Shown here: in pieces, positions 44,869 through 53,621 of the stretch
How positions within the stretch are numbered: the first letter of the stretch is position 1
Layout of the letters: every line of letters starts with the position of its first letter
Origin: Achromobacter pestifer
Lineage (GTDB): Bacteria > Pseudomonadota > Gammaproteobacteria > Burkholderiales > Burkholderiaceae_B
Length of the DNA: 64,000 nucleotides
Reading direction: 5' to 3'
Assembly (NCBI RefSeq): GCF_902859625.1
Contig: NZ_CADIJX010000006.1
Location: forward strand, 248,001-312,000
Translations under genes and position numbers: made by a program
Notes under the pieces: model-generated
The model's input: only the letters and a program-made list of their open reading frames with translations
What the model was told of the DNA's origin: nothing
The model's database searches: none

Positions 44869-45753
44869 ATGTTTGCCTCGCTTCCCGTCACGGCGTTGCG
44901 CGCGTTTGAAGCCGCAGCCCGGTTGCGCAGTTTCAAACTGGCCGCCGCCGAGCTCGCCGTGACACCCACTGCGGTATCGCATCAGATCAAGACGTTGGAA
45001 CGTCAGGCGGGGTTCGCGCTGTTTGATCGTGTGCCGCGCGGCGTGCGGTTGACCGACAAAGGCGCGCGCCTGTTTGTCAGCGTGCATGGCGCGTTGCTGG
45101 ACGTTGCCCAGACCTTGGACGCCTTGCGGCCAGCGCCGGCATCGGGGGCGCTGACGGTATCCACCACGCATTCCTTCGCGGCGCTCTGGCTGGTGCCCAG
45201 GCTGGGCCGTTTTTACGAGGCCTACCCGCAATATCAGCTGCGCCTGAACGCCAGTGCCGATGCCATTGATCTGTTGCAGGATGCCAGCGTGGATGTGGCG
45301 ATTCGGTACAGCCTGCATGCCTATCCCGCTTTGCACACCGCCTGCAAGCTGCCCGAATGGTTTGGCGTGTACGGTGCGCCCTCGATGATTGCGCGGGCGG
45401 GAAAACATGCGCCGGCGCTGGTGACGGTGCGTTGGCGCGATTCCCAGCTGTATGAGCAGGGCTGGCAGGCGTGGTGCGTAGCGGCGCGGTTGCCAGCGTG
45501 GCGCAAGCCCGCCGCCGTGCATGCCTACACGGAAGAGCACTACGCGCTACAGGCCGCCATTGCCGGCCAGGGCCTGGTGCTGGCCAGTTCCGTCATGGTG
45601 TCGGACAGCGTGGCCGCGGGCACGCTGGCGGCCTATCGGCCCAACGTGCGGGTGGCTGGGTCGGCCTATGCCGCGTTGTGTGCGCCGGGCCGCGAACGCC
45701 ATCCGCCGGTCAGGGCATTTCTGGACTGGCTCGGCCGGGAGTTCCAGGCGTAG
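44869..45753 (+). CDS. LysR-family regulator (GcvA-like)
   Basis: 294-residue regulator. The N-terminal HTH VTALRAFEAAARLRSFKLAAAELAVTPTAVSHQIKTLE is close to GcvA-type LysR proteins, and the C-terminal effector domain runs from about residue 90. Divergent from the FMN reductase gene, which it likely controls. Its 3' end overlaps the convergent MFS gene by 44 bases, so transcription of the two could interfere. Confidence 0.88.
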   Translation: MFASLPVTALRAFEAAARLRSFKLAAAELAVTPTAVSHQIKTLERQAGFALFDRVPRGVRLTDKGARLFVSVHGALLDVAQTLDALRPAPASGALTVSTTHSFAALWLVPRLGRFYEAYPQYQLRLNASADAIDLLQDASVDVAIRYSLHAYPALHTACKLPEWFGVYGAPSMIARAGKHAPALVTVRWRDSQLYEQGWQAWCVAARLPAWRKPAAVHAYTEEHYALQAAIAGQGLVLASSVMVSDSVAAGTLAAYRPNVRVAGSAYAALCAPGRERHPPVRAFLDWLGREFQA

Positions 45754-47032
45754 TGCTGATGCCATGCCAGTCCGTCCGAAGGGCCAAGGGTCCAGGCAGC
45801 AGAGGCAGCGCCACCAGCATGCACAGGCCGGCGAGCACCCAGGTCAATGGCCAAGAGCCTGCCGCGACCACATGCGGGATGGCCAGCGGGGTCAGGAACA
45901 AGCCCAGGTAGACGCAGCTGTTGGCCATGCCCAGCGCCGTGCCCGCGCGCGACGCCCCGGCCAAGGTCGCCAGTTCGGTGTAGGCCACGCCATGCCATGC
46001 GGACGCGCAGATGCCCGCCGCCGCCAGCAGACCGCCCGTGGCCAGCACCGCGCCTGGGGTAGCCGGTGCGTCACTGACCACCCAGCCCACCGTGCCCAGT
46101 GTTGCGAACAATAGAAAACTCAGCCACGCGCAGCGGCGTAGAAAAGAGCGCCGGTTGCCGTGACGATCCGTCCATCGGCCACTTGCGATCCGTGCCACCA
46201 TGGCGCCCAGTTGCACTGCGACCATCACGCCGGTCAGGGTGCCGATGCCGGCCTGGCTGAAGTCGTGCAGGAAGACGGTGGCGAACGTCAGCACCGCGAA
46301 TTGCGGGCAGCACATGATGCCGATGGCCAGCGCAGCCCGCCAGGCACGGGCATCCCGTAACGGCGAGGCCCCCGCGTGGCCAGGGTTCGACGGCGCGCAG
46401 CGGACATGCGGGGGTTCCCGCAACCAGCATGCGGCAAGGGCGACGGCCATCCCGCATAGCAGGCTCAGCACGCCAAAGACCGCTCCGAACCCCGCGTGCG
46501 CCGCCAGCCATGGCAGCAGCAGGGCGCCCGCGCCACCGCCCAGCGGCACGGCGGTTTGCCGGATGCTCATCGCCAGGCCGCGCTCGCCTTCGTCGAACCA
46601 GGCCATGACCGCCCGGCCGCTGGCGCCGTTGACGCTTCCGCCCAGGATGCCGACCAGGATCAGGCCCAGCGCCAGCAGTCCCAGGCTGGGTGTGGCGCCG
46701 GACGTGGGCACCGCGAAAGCGCTCATCCAGGCCAGCGCCGCCGCCGTGGTGCCCAGGCCGGTCAGGAGCACCGGGCGGTCGCCCCAGCGATCCGTCAACA
46801 TGCCCCAGGGCAATTCAAACAGCGCCACGCCCAACCCCATCAGCCCCAGCGCCAGGCCCAATTGGTCATTGTTCAACTGATAGCCTGAACGCATGAACAC
46901 GGCGGTGGTGGGCAGGCCTGCCGCCGCGGCAGAGAACGCGGCATTGGCGGCCACACCCACCGTCAGCACTTTCCAACGATGGGTCGGGCGTTCGGCAAAC
47001 GCAGGCGTCGCCAGGGTGGGAGATAGGGACAT
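45710..47032 (-). CDS. MFS transporter
   Basis: 440-residue, twelve-helix major facilitator. PWGMLTDRWGDRPVLLTGLG is the loop 2-3 motif (D-R-x-G-x-R variant) and ASGRWTDRHGNRRSFLRR its repeat in the second half. Its substrate is unknown; the family covers organic anions, drugs and metabolites. Divergent from the LysR gene at 47141, the likely regulator, with 108 bases between. Confidence 0.87.
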   Translation of the reverse strand: MSLSPTLATPAFAERPTHRWKVLTVGVAANAAFSAAAAGLPTTAVFMRSGYQLNNDQLGLALGLMGLGVALFELPWGMLTDRWGDRPVLLTGLGTTAAALAWMSAFAVPTSGATPSLGLLALGLILVGILGGSVNGASGRAVMAWFDEGERGLAMSIRQTAVPLGGGAGALLLPWLAAHAGFGAVFGVLSLLCGMAVALAACWLREPPHVRCAPSNPGHAGASPLRDARAWRAALAIGIMCCPQFAVLTFATVFLHDFSQAGIGTLTGVMVAVQLGAMVARIASGRWTDRHGNRRSFLRRCAWLSFLLFATLGTVGWVVSDAPATPGAVLATGGLLAAAGICASAWHGVAYTELATLAGASRAGTALGMANSCVYLGLFLTPLAIPHVVAAGSWPLTWVLAGLCMLVALPLLPGPLALRTDWHGISTTPGTPGRASPEMP

Positions 47033-47140
47033 GCTGGGCTCCGGAGGTCATCAAGAAAAGTCCAAGCCAGTCTGCGCTTCTGCTATCGTTCTGAAAATCA
47101 GGAAATTTTGGTTTAACTGTTTTGAATATCAGGACTGTTC

Positions 47141-48049
47141 ATGCGACCGGTCACCTTTGACCTTGATGTGCTGCGCAGCTTCGTTGCCGGGGTCGACCTG
47201 GGCAGCTTCGGGCGTGCCGCGGATCGTCTTGGCCGGTCCACCTCCGCCGTCAGCGCTCAGCTGAAAAAGCTGGAGGAGCAGGCCGGTGTGCCGCTGCTAC
47301 GCAAGGAAGGACGCGGCCTGGCGCTGACCGATGCTGGCGAGACCATGCTGGCTTACGCGCGCCGGCTGCTGGAGTTGAACGATCAGGCCTCGCGTGCGGT
47401 GCGTGGCGTTGAACTTCAGGGGCAGGTGCGCCTGGGATTGCAGGAAGACTTTGGCGAAATGCTGCTGCCGCAGGTGTTGGGGCAGTTTTCGCGGGCGCAT
47501 CCCAAGGTCAGAATCGAGGCGCGCGTCGCACGCAACGCGGATCTGCTGGAGCGCATTGCGGTGGGGCAGTTGGATCTGGCGCTGGCCTGGGACCACGATG
47601 TGCGCTTGCCGCTTGGCCAGCGCCTGCTGGAACTGCCGATGTGCTGGATCGGCCCGGCGCAGCCCCCGCCGTCCGTGTTCAATGACGACGGCGAGGTGCC
47701 GCTGGTGGGATTCGAGGCGCCTTGCCTGTTCCGGGGGTGTGCGACGGAAGCGCTGGACCGTGCGAATTTGCCTTGGCGGATTGCCTTCACCAGCCCCAGC
47801 CTGGCAGGGTTGTGGGCCGCGGTATCCGCTGGCTTGGGACTGACGGTGCGCACGTCGTTGGCGCTGCCCGCCGCCGTGCGTGCGTTGGCGCCGGGAGAGC
47901 AGGGCTTGCCCGACCTGCCATCGATTTCGCTTTCCTTGTACCGCGCCCAGGCCCAGCCGGATGCCGCTGTCGCCGCCTTGGCCGATATCGTGCGGCAGTG
48001 CATTCACGACAGTGCCGCCGGACGCTTGGGTTGGAGATCCGCGCCGTGA
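47141..48049 (+). CDS. LysR-family regulator, divergent from MFS gene
   Basis: 302-residue LysR protein. The HTH FDLDVLRSFVAGVDLGSFGRAADRLGRSTSAVSAQLKKLE resembles the HdfR/YeiE-like subgroup. Divergent from the MFS transporter and translationally coupled (four-base GTGA overlap at 48046-48049) to a second LysR gene. The upstream AT-rich stretch (47090-47135) carries repeated AAATTTTG/TTTGAATATC words that may include the operator. Confidence 0.87.
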   Translation: MRPVTFDLDVLRSFVAGVDLGSFGRAADRLGRSTSAVSAQLKKLEEQAGVPLLRKEGRGLALTDAGETMLAYARRLLELNDQASRAVRGVELQGQVRLGLQEDFGEMLLPQVLGQFSRAHPKVRIEARVARNADLLERIAVGQLDLALAWDHDVRLPLGQRLLELPMCWIGPAQPPPSVFNDDGEVPLVGFEAPCLFRGCATEALDRANLPWRIAFTSPSLAGLWAAVSAGLGLTVRTSLALPAAVRALAPGEQGLPDLPSISLSLYRAQAQPDAAVAALADIVRQCIHDSAAGRLGWRSAP

Positions 48050-48951
48050 ATCGATTCCATGAAATGGCCGTGTTCCTGGCCGTGGCCGAAACCCAGGGCT
48101 TTGCCGCCGCTGCCCGGCGGCTGGAGATGTCCGCGCCCACGGTGACGCGCAGCGTCGCGGCGCTGGAGCGCCGCTTGGGCGCCTTGCTGCTGGTTCGCAC
48201 GACCCGTAGCTTGAGGTTGACCGAAGCCGGCGAGCGCTACGCCGCCGATTGCCGCCGCATTCTGGAAGACGTGGAACAGGCCGACGATGCCGCCGCCGGC
48301 GTGATGGCCGCGCCGCGCGGCGCGCTCAGCATCACGGCACCTGCGTTTTTTGGTGAATTGCACGTGATGCCGGTCGTACTGGGCTACCTGCGCGCGCATC
48401 GCGACGTGTCGGTGCGCACCTTGCTGGTGGATCGCGTCGTGAACCTGCTGGACGAAGGCGTGGACGTGGCCGTGCGCATTGGCGCCTTGCCGGATTCGAC
48501 GCTGACGGCGGTTCCCGTGGGGCAGGTGCGCCGCGTGGTCTGCGCCACGCCCGGCTTTCTGCGCCAGCATGGGGAACCCAAGGATCTGGACGCGCTGCCG
48601 GGCTTTTGCACGATCACCGCAGCCATGGAGGGGCGCGGCGCGCAATGGCGTTTTCAGCAAGACGGCCAGCCCAGGCGGCTGAACGTGCAATCGCAGCTGA
48701 CCGTGACGTCATTCCAGGCCGCGGTGCTGGCGGCTTGCGAGGGCTGGGGGCTGACGCAGGTCGTGTCCTATCAGGTGGCCCGGCATCTGGCCAGCGGCGC
48801 CTTGCAGGTTGTGCTGCGTGACTTTGAACTGCCTCCGTTGCCGGTGCACGTGGTGTATCCCGAGGGCCGCCGCAGTTCGGCCAAGGTACGCAGCTTCGTC
48901 GAATTCTGCGTTGAAGCGCTGCGCCGCGACCTGGCTACGCTGCCGGGCTGA
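48046..48951 (+). CDS. LysR-family regulator (second of a tandem pair)
   Basis: 301 residues starting at GTG 48046 (NRFHEMAVFLAVAETQGFAAAARRLEMSAPTVTRSVAALE), the standard N-terminus of the DhcR/PecT-like LysR group; starting at the first ATG (48064) would cut the first helix. The effector domain runs to residue 300. The GTG overlaps the preceding LysR stop. Followed by GST and PNPOx-like genes on the same strand after 119 bases, which are possible targets. Confidence 0.88.
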   Translation: MNRFHEMAVFLAVAETQGFAAAARRLEMSAPTVTRSVAALERRLGALLLVRTTRSLRLTEAGERYAADCRRILEDVEQADDAAAGVMAAPRGALSITAPAFFGELHVMPVVLGYLRAHRDVSVRTLLVDRVVNLLDEGVDVAVRIGALPDSTLTAVPVGQVRRVVCATPGFLRQHGEPKDLDALPGFCTITAAMEGRGAQWRFQQDGQPRRLNVQSQLTVTSFQAAVLAACEGWGLTQVVSYQVARHLASGALQVVLRDFELPPLPVHVVYPEGRRSSAKVRSFVEFCVEALRRDLATLPG

Positions 48952-49070
48952 TCCGGCGTTTTGCCGGGGTTTCTTTCACGGCGCGCAAGAGTGTCTTGCC
49001 GGCGGTGGCGGTTCTCGTTCGGCGCGGATCGGACCAAGATGGAGGCCTGTTCATCCCCTTGGGAACTCGC

Positions 49071-49700
49071 ATGACCACCGCCGCTTTGACCTTCTACAGC
49101 TTCCCCCTGTCCGGCCACGCGCATCGCGTCGCGCTGATGCTGTCCCTTCTGGATGTGGCGCACCGCCGCGTTGACGTGGATCTGCGCCAGGCGGAGCAGA
49201 AGCGTCCCGAATTTCTGGCAATGAACGTGTTCGGCCAGGTGCCCGTCATCGATGACGACGGCGTGGTGGTGGCGGATTCCAATGCCATCCTCGTCTATCT
49301 GGCCAAACGCTATGGGGGCGGGGCCTGGTTGCCCGAGGATCCGGTGGGCGCAGCGCGCGTGCAACGCTGGTTGTCGGTGGCGGCGGGCCCGTTGGCAAAT
49401 GGCCCGGCGGCGGCCAGGCTGGTGACGGTGTTCGGAGCCTCCTATGACGTGAACGCCACGTTGGCGCGCGCCCATGGTTTGCTGGGTGTGATGGACAGTG
49501 AATTGGGTCAGCGGGATTTCCTGGCGGATAGCGCGCCGACGATCGCCGACATTGCCTGCTACGCCTACGTGGCCCATGCGCCCGAAGGCAATGTGTCCTT
49601 GGCGGATTACCCGCATGTCCGCGCCTGGCTGGCGCGCATTGAAAGCCTGCCGCGCTTTGTGCCCATGGCCAGCACCCCCGCGGGGTTGCTGGCCGCTTGA
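49071..49700 (+). CDS. Glutathione S-transferase
   Basis: 209-residue GST. The N-terminal thioredoxin fold reads LTFYSFPLSGHAHRVALMLSLLDV with a Ser/His-containing catalytic turn, then GQVPVIDDDGVVVADSNAILVYLAKRY (glutathione-binding VPV and DSNAI motifs). The C-terminal helical domain carries APTIADIACYAYV (N-capping box). GGGAA lies six bases before the ATG. Probably cotranscribed with the PNPOx-like gene 31 bases downstream, suggesting a detoxification pair. Confidence 0.9.
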   Translation: MTTAALTFYSFPLSGHAHRVALMLSLLDVAHRRVDVDLRQAEQKRPEFLAMNVFGQVPVIDDDGVVVADSNAILVYLAKRYGGGAWLPEDPVGAARVQRWLSVAAGPLANGPAAARLVTVFGASYDVNATLARAHGLLGVMDSELGQRDFLADSAPTIADIACYAYVAHAPEGNVSLADYPHVRAWLARIESLPRFVPMASTPAGLLAA

Positions 49701-49731
49701 ACGCCGATGCCGTGCCGGCAAGGAGTGCATC

Positions 49732-50703
49732 ATGAATCCATTCGATCCCGTCACCAGCAAACCGCCCTGGCATGCCGGCGAACGGCTGTTGCAGACGCAC
49801 GTTGGCATGGCGGAGCGCATGGCGCAGATTGGCCCCAAGGTCATGCGGGATTACATGCCGGACCAGCACCGCGAGTTCTTCGCCCAGCTGCCTTTCCTGG
49901 TGATGGGGACGGTGGACGGCCAAGGCGATCCGTGGGCGGGCGTGCTGGAAGGGCTGCCGGGGTTCGCCATGTCGCCAGACCCGCATACCTTGCGCGTGGC
50001 GGCCATGCCGGACGCCGATGATCCGCTGCGCGCCGGGCTGGGCCCGGACCAGGCCGTGGGACTGCTGGGAATCGAACTGCACACGCGGCGCCGCAACCGC
50101 ATGAACGGCCGGATCGCGGCGTGGGATGGCAAGCGCTTTGACGTCGCCGTGGCGCAATCCTTTGGCAATTGCCCGCAGTACATCCAGACGCGCGATTTCC
50201 ATTTTTCACGCTCGCCTTCTTTGCGTTTTGCCGCTGCGCCGCGTGAACGCGACGGGTTGGACGACGCCGCGCGCGCCTTGATCGCGGCGTCCGACACCTT
50301 TTTCGTTGCGAGTTACGTGGACGGCGACGAGCGCGGCGGCCGTGCGGTGGACGTGTCCCATCGCGGGGGCAGGCCGGGGTTCGTGCGCGTGGACGACAAT
50401 GTGCTGACCATCCCCGATTTCTCGGGCAATCGCTTCTTCAATACCCTGGGCAATCTCGTGGCCAATCCGCGTGCCGGCTTGGTCTTCATCGATTTTGCCC
50501 GGGGCGATGTCTTGCAACTGTCGGGACGGGCACAAGTGCTTCTGGATAGCCCGGAGATCGACACGTTCGCGGGGGCGGAACGCCTGTGGCGCGTCGAGGT
50601 GCAGCGCGTCGTCTGGCGGCCGGGCGCGTTGGCGCTGCGTTGGCAGTTTGAGGCGTACTCGCCCACGTCGCTGGCGACGGGGCAGTGGCCCGCGGCCGCC
50701 TAG
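49732..50703 (+). CDS. PNPOx-family FMN-binding oxidoreductase
   Basis: 323-residue protein with a split-barrel flavin domain: AQLPFLVMGTVDGQGDPWAG near residue 50 and FVASYVDGDERGGRAVDVSHRGGRPGFVRV near residue 190 are pyridoxamine-phosphate-oxidase-like motifs, the latter the larger type found in antioxidant or xenobiotic operons. AGGAG stands seven bases before the ATG. Substrate unknown. It follows the GST gene and the LysR pair. Confidence 0.85.
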   Translation: MNPFDPVTSKPPWHAGERLLQTHVGMAERMAQIGPKVMRDYMPDQHREFFAQLPFLVMGTVDGQGDPWAGVLEGLPGFAMSPDPHTLRVAAMPDADDPLRAGLGPDQAVGLLGIELHTRRRNRMNGRIAAWDGKRFDVAVAQSFGNCPQYIQTRDFHFSRSPSLRFAAAPRERDGLDDAARALIAASDTFFVASYVDGDERGGRAVDVSHRGGRPGFVRVDDNVLTIPDFSGNRFFNTLGNLVANPRAGLVFIDFARGDVLQLSGRAQVLLDSPEIDTFAGAERLWRVEVQRVVWRPGALALRWQFEAYSPTSLATGQWPAAA

Positions 50704-50715
50704 GGCTGGTTCACC

Positions 50716-51171
50716 CTACGTGGCAGGCGTGGTCTTTTGCACCACGGTGTCGTCCGGATCCAGCAGCCGGCCATCTTGTGCGCGTATCTCCAACCGGCGC
50801 ACCGTCTGGCCGCGCTTGCGGTCGATCAGGGTGGAATGGGCTTCGTTGGGTGCGTAGTAATGGTCTTCGCCCCATTGGCGCAAACCGACGATGACGGGGA
50901 ACAGGGCGCGGCCCTTGTCCGTCAGCACGTATTCCTGATAAGCGCTGCCGTCGGATGCCGGGACCGCCGTGAGGATGCCATGGGCCACCAGCGTGCGCAG
51001 CCGGTCGCTAAGGATGTTCTTGGCGACGCCCAGGCTTTTCTGGAATTCGCCAAAGCGCCGCAAGCCATCGAACGCATCGCGCACGATCAGCAGCGACCAC
51101 CAATCGCCGATCGCGTCTAACGAGCGCGCCACCGGACAGGCGGCGCCTTCAAGGCTGGTGCGTTTGACCAT
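50716..51171 (-). CDS. HxlR-family regulator
   Basis: 151-residue winged-helix protein. CPVARSLDAIGDWWSLLIVRDAFDGLRRFGEFQKSLGVAKNILSDRLRTLV is the HxlR signature with an N-terminal Cys (residue 12), as in redox- or electrophile-sensing members. Divergent from an MFS pump across 114 bases that carry two near-identical GGTTGC-N5-AAAACC sites, the probable operators. Confidence 0.9.
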   Translation of the reverse strand: MVKRTSLEGAACPVARSLDAIGDWWSLLIVRDAFDGLRRFGEFQKSLGVAKNILSDRLRTLVAHGILTAVPASDGSAYQEYVLTDKGRALFPVIVGLRQWGEDHYYAPNEAHSTLIDRKRGQTVRRLEIRAQDGRLLDPDDTVVQKTTPAT

Positions 51172-51220
51172 GTCGGGCCCTTTAGCTAGAGGATGACGGG
51201 GACAGCGGATCGAACTTTAT

Positions 51221-51271
51221 GGTTGCATTATAAAACCTTAAGAACTAGCATTCTGGTTGCTTAATAAAACC
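51221..51271. promoter_or_regulatory. Paired HxlR-type operators
   Basis: Two near-identical 17-base sites, GGTTGCATTATAAAACC (51221-51237) and GGTTGCTTAATAAAACC (51255-51271), each an imperfect dyad with GGTT and AACC ends, are spaced 34 bases start to start (about three helical turns). They lie between the divergent HxlR and MFS genes, so they should control both. Confidence 0.65.
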
Positions 51272-51285
51272 ATATTGAAAATACG

Positions 51286-52512
51286 ATGCCAACCCGATCC
51301 GATCCTCCCCCACACGATGCCGGCGGCCCCATGCCGGCCTGGCTGGTCATGCTGTTGGCCGTGGCCTGTGCGCTGAGCGTGGCCAATGTGTATTACGCGC
51401 AGCCCTTGCTGGATGCCATCGGGCGCGAATTCGCCATGGATGAAAGCGCGGTGGGCATCGTCATCAGCGCCACGCAGTTGGGATGCGCGCTGGCGTTGCT
51501 GTTTGTCGTCCCTATGGGAGATCTGCTGGACCGGCGCCGGCTGATGATCGGGCAACTGGGCTTGCTGGTGTTGGCGCTGGGCGCCGTGGCGCTGTCAGAC
51601 AACGCGCCGTGGTTGCTGGCGGGCATGGTGGCGCTGGGGCTGCTGGGCACGGCGATGACGCAGGGCTTGCTGGCCCTGTCCGCTGCCTTGGCCGCGCCCG
51701 CCGAGCGGGGCCGCGTCGTGGGCGCGGCGCAGGGGGGCGTGGTCATTGGCCTGCTGTTGGCGCGCACGGTGGCGGGGCTGGTGGCCGATGCCTGGGGTTG
51801 GCGGGCGGTGTATGTGGTGTCGGCGGCGCTGGCCGCCTTGTTGGCGTGGGTACTGGTCAGCAAATTGCCGCAACGGCGTTTGGCCCGGGCGAATCTGTCG
51901 TACTGGGCGCTGCTGCGATCCCTGTACACGTTGATGGCAACGGAATCCGTGCTGCGCGTGCGCGGCATGATTGCCTTGCTGATGTTCGCGGCCATCAGCG
52001 CGTTCTGGACGGCGCTGGTGCTGCCGCTGAGCGCGCCGCCTTATTCGCTGTCGCACACGGCGATTGGTGCGTTCGGACTGGTGGGCGTGCTGGGGGTATT
52101 GATGGCGGCCCGCGCCGGCCGATGGGCGGACAGCGGATTGGGACAACGGACCTCGGCCGTGGGCTTGTTGCTGTTGTGCCTGGCCTGGGTGCCGATTGCC
52201 TTGTTGGAGCAAAGCCTGTGGGCGCTGGCGCTGGGCGTGTTGATCCTGGATGTGGCGTTGCAGGCGCTGCACGTGACCAATCAGACGATGATCTTCAGCA
52301 TCAGCGCGCAGGCGCACAGCCGGCTGGTGGGGGCTTACATGATGTTCTACGCCGTGGGCAGTGGACTGGGGGCCATTGCGTCAACGGCTGTCTATGCGCG
52401 GGCGGGGTGGTTGGGCGTCTGCGCGCTGGGCGCGGGCATCAGCATGGCGGCGTTGTTTTTCTGGGTGGCGACGCTACCGCGAAAGGCAGCGGCGAGCGCG
52501 GTGCGGTGCTGA
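51286..52512 (+). CDS. MFS efflux transporter
   Basis: 408-residue, twelve-helix major facilitator. It starts at 51286, with a short polar leader (PTRSDPPPHDAGG) before helix 1. VPMGDLLDRRRLMIGQLG is the loop 2-3 signature. It contains DVALQALHVTNQTMIFSISAQAHSRLVGAYMMFYAVGSGLGA, typical of the YnfM/arabinose-efflux-like subgroup. Likely an HxlR-regulated drug or electrophile exporter. It ends just before a 12-base tandem repeat. Confidence 0.88.
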   Translation: MPTRSDPPPHDAGGPMPAWLVMLLAVACALSVANVYYAQPLLDAIGREFAMDESAVGIVISATQLGCALALLFVVPMGDLLDRRRLMIGQLGLLVLALGAVALSDNAPWLLAGMVALGLLGTAMTQGLLALSAALAAPAERGRVVGAAQGGVVIGLLLARTVAGLVADAWGWRAVYVVSAALAALLAWVLVSKLPQRRLARANLSYWALLRSLYTLMATESVLRVRGMIALLMFAAISAFWTALVLPLSAPPYSLSHTAIGAFGLVGVLGVLMAARAGRWADSGLGQRTSAVGLLLLCLAWVPIALLEQSLWALALGVLILDVALQALHVTNQTMIFSISAQAHSRLVGAYMMFYAVGSGLGAIASTAVYARAGWLGVCALGAGISMAALFFWVATLPRKAAASAVRC

Positions 52513-52526
52513 ATCAAACCCGAATC

Positions 52527-52610
52527 CATGCCCGACTGCGTGCCTGCATTCATGCCCGACGTCATGCCCGTAGTCGTGCCCGACTTCATGCCCGCATATA
52601 CGCCCAGCCA
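52527..52610. repeat. 12-base imperfect tandem repeat
   Basis: Seven head-to-tail 12-base units based on CATGCCCGACNT, beginning at 52527, 52539, 52551, 52563, 52575, 52587 and 52599; the later ones are degenerate. The array lies between the MFS stop and the DsrE-like stop and runs into the latter's 3' end. In one plus-strand frame it reads as an MPDx repeat, but no gene there is supported. Confidence 0.85.
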
Positions 52611-52879
52611 TCCGCCTGCCGCTGCGCGATATGCAGCACCGCGGCAGCCACCGTTTGAATGTGCGCAGGGGCTTTGCCGCCGGTGGCTGTCAACGTGTTC
52701 TGGCAAAGCCGCAGGTGTTCATCCGTCGGGTGCGGGTCGGCCAACGCCGCAGCGACGGCGCCCGCATTGGCGACGATTTCCACGGTGGCAAGCGGTTCCG
52801 CCTTGACCAGATTGGCGGCGTTGCGGCGGGCGCGTTCCAGCGCAGCGGGCGTTGGCGCGTGTATCAGCAGCCGGATCAT
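52586..52879 (-). CDS. DsrE-like small protein of the ABC importer operon
   Basis: 97 residues resembling the DsrE/YchN fold: MIRLLIHAPTPAALERARRNAANLV, then EIVANAGAVAAAL and LRLCQNTLTATG with a single Cys (about residue 58) in the usual position. DsrE-type proteins take part in sulfur relay or binding. The start at 52879 lies one base after the ABC ATPase stop, so it is the fourth gene of the importer operon. The 3' end is encoded in the 12-base repeat. The precise role is unknown, but it fits a sulfur-compound importer. Confidence 0.8.
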   Translation of the reverse strand: MIRLLIHAPTPAALERARRNAANLVKAEPLATVEIVANAGAVAAALADPHPTDEHLRLCQNTLTATGGKAPAHIQTVAAAVLHIAQRQADGWAYMRA

Positions 52880-52880
52880 G

Positions 52881-53621
52881 TCAGTGATGTTCCAGCGCAT
52901 GGGCGACGGCCGTGACTTGCGCGGCGAACGCCGCCGCGCCACGGTCGCGCGGGCGTGGCAGGGCAATGTCGAAATTGCCCACGACGTTGGCGGGATGCCC
53001 GCCCAGCACCACGACCTTGTCGGCCAGGAACACCGCTTCCTCGATATCGTGCGTGACGAACAGCACGGCGGCGCCCGAGGCCTGCCAGACGCGAATCAGT
53101 TCCTGTTGCAGATTGCGGCGGGTGATGGCATCCACCGCGCTGAAGGGCTCGTCCATCAGCAATAAGTCCGGCTTGACCGCCAAGGCGCGGGCGATGCCCA
53201 CGCGCTGTGCCTGGCCGCCCGACAACTGATGCGGCCAACGCCGGCCGTAGTCGCGCAGGCCCGTCAATTGCAGCGCGGAATCAATGCGTTGCGTGCGCTC
53301 TTCGCGGCCCAGCCCCAAGCCTTCCAGGCCATAGCCGACGTTGCCGCCCACCGTGCGCCAGGGCATCAGGCGGCTGTCCTGGAAGACGACGGCGCGAGGG
53401 CGTCGCCCGGGACGCGGCTGCGCCTGGAAACGCACTTCGCCCGCCGTGGGGTCCGTCAGGCCAGCGGCGGCGCGCAACAAGGTCGACTTGCCCACGCCCG
53501 ACCCACCGACCACCGCGACGAAGCTGCCTGCCTCGATGGCCAGAGACAAGCCCTGGATGACGGGTGCGGCGGCCCCGGGGTGCTGATAGGACAGCTTGGA
53601 AAATTCGATTACGGACGCCAT
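52881..53621 (-). CDS. ABC transporter ATPase (SsuB/TauB-like)
   Basis: 246-residue ATPase. Walker A is VVGGSGVGKSTLLRAAAGL, the signature is LSGGQAQRVGIARALA, Walker B is LLLMDEPFSAVDAITR and the switch His is in VTHDIEEAVFLA. It belongs to the nitrate/sulfonate/taurine importer class and would power the permease at 53609-54439, with which it overlaps by 13 bases. The N-terminus (SVIEFSKLSYQHPGAAAPVIQGLSL) is normal for the family. Confidence 0.93.
   Translation of the reverse strand: MASVIEFSKLSYQHPGAAAPVIQGLSLAIEAGSFVAVVGGSGVGKSTLLRAAAGLTDPTAGEVRFQAQPRPGRRPRAVVFQDSRLMPWRTVGGNVGYGLEGLGLGREERTQRIDSALQLTGLRDYGRRWPHQLSGGQAQRVGIARALAVKPDLLLMDEPFSAVDAITRRNLQQELIRVWQASGAAVLFVTHDIEEAVFLADKVVVLGGHPANVVGNFDIALPRPRDRGAAAFAAQVTAVAHALEHH

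Noticed and set aside
52527-52610. Possible CRISPR array
   Set aside because: Units are 12 bases head-to-tail with no spacers, so it is a simple tandem repeat.
52513-52706. Short plus- or minus-strand genes made of MPDx or GMxSG repeats
   Set aside because: They arise from translating the 12-base repeat in either direction. There is no ribosome site, and the minus-strand reading is out of frame with the supported DsrE-like gene.
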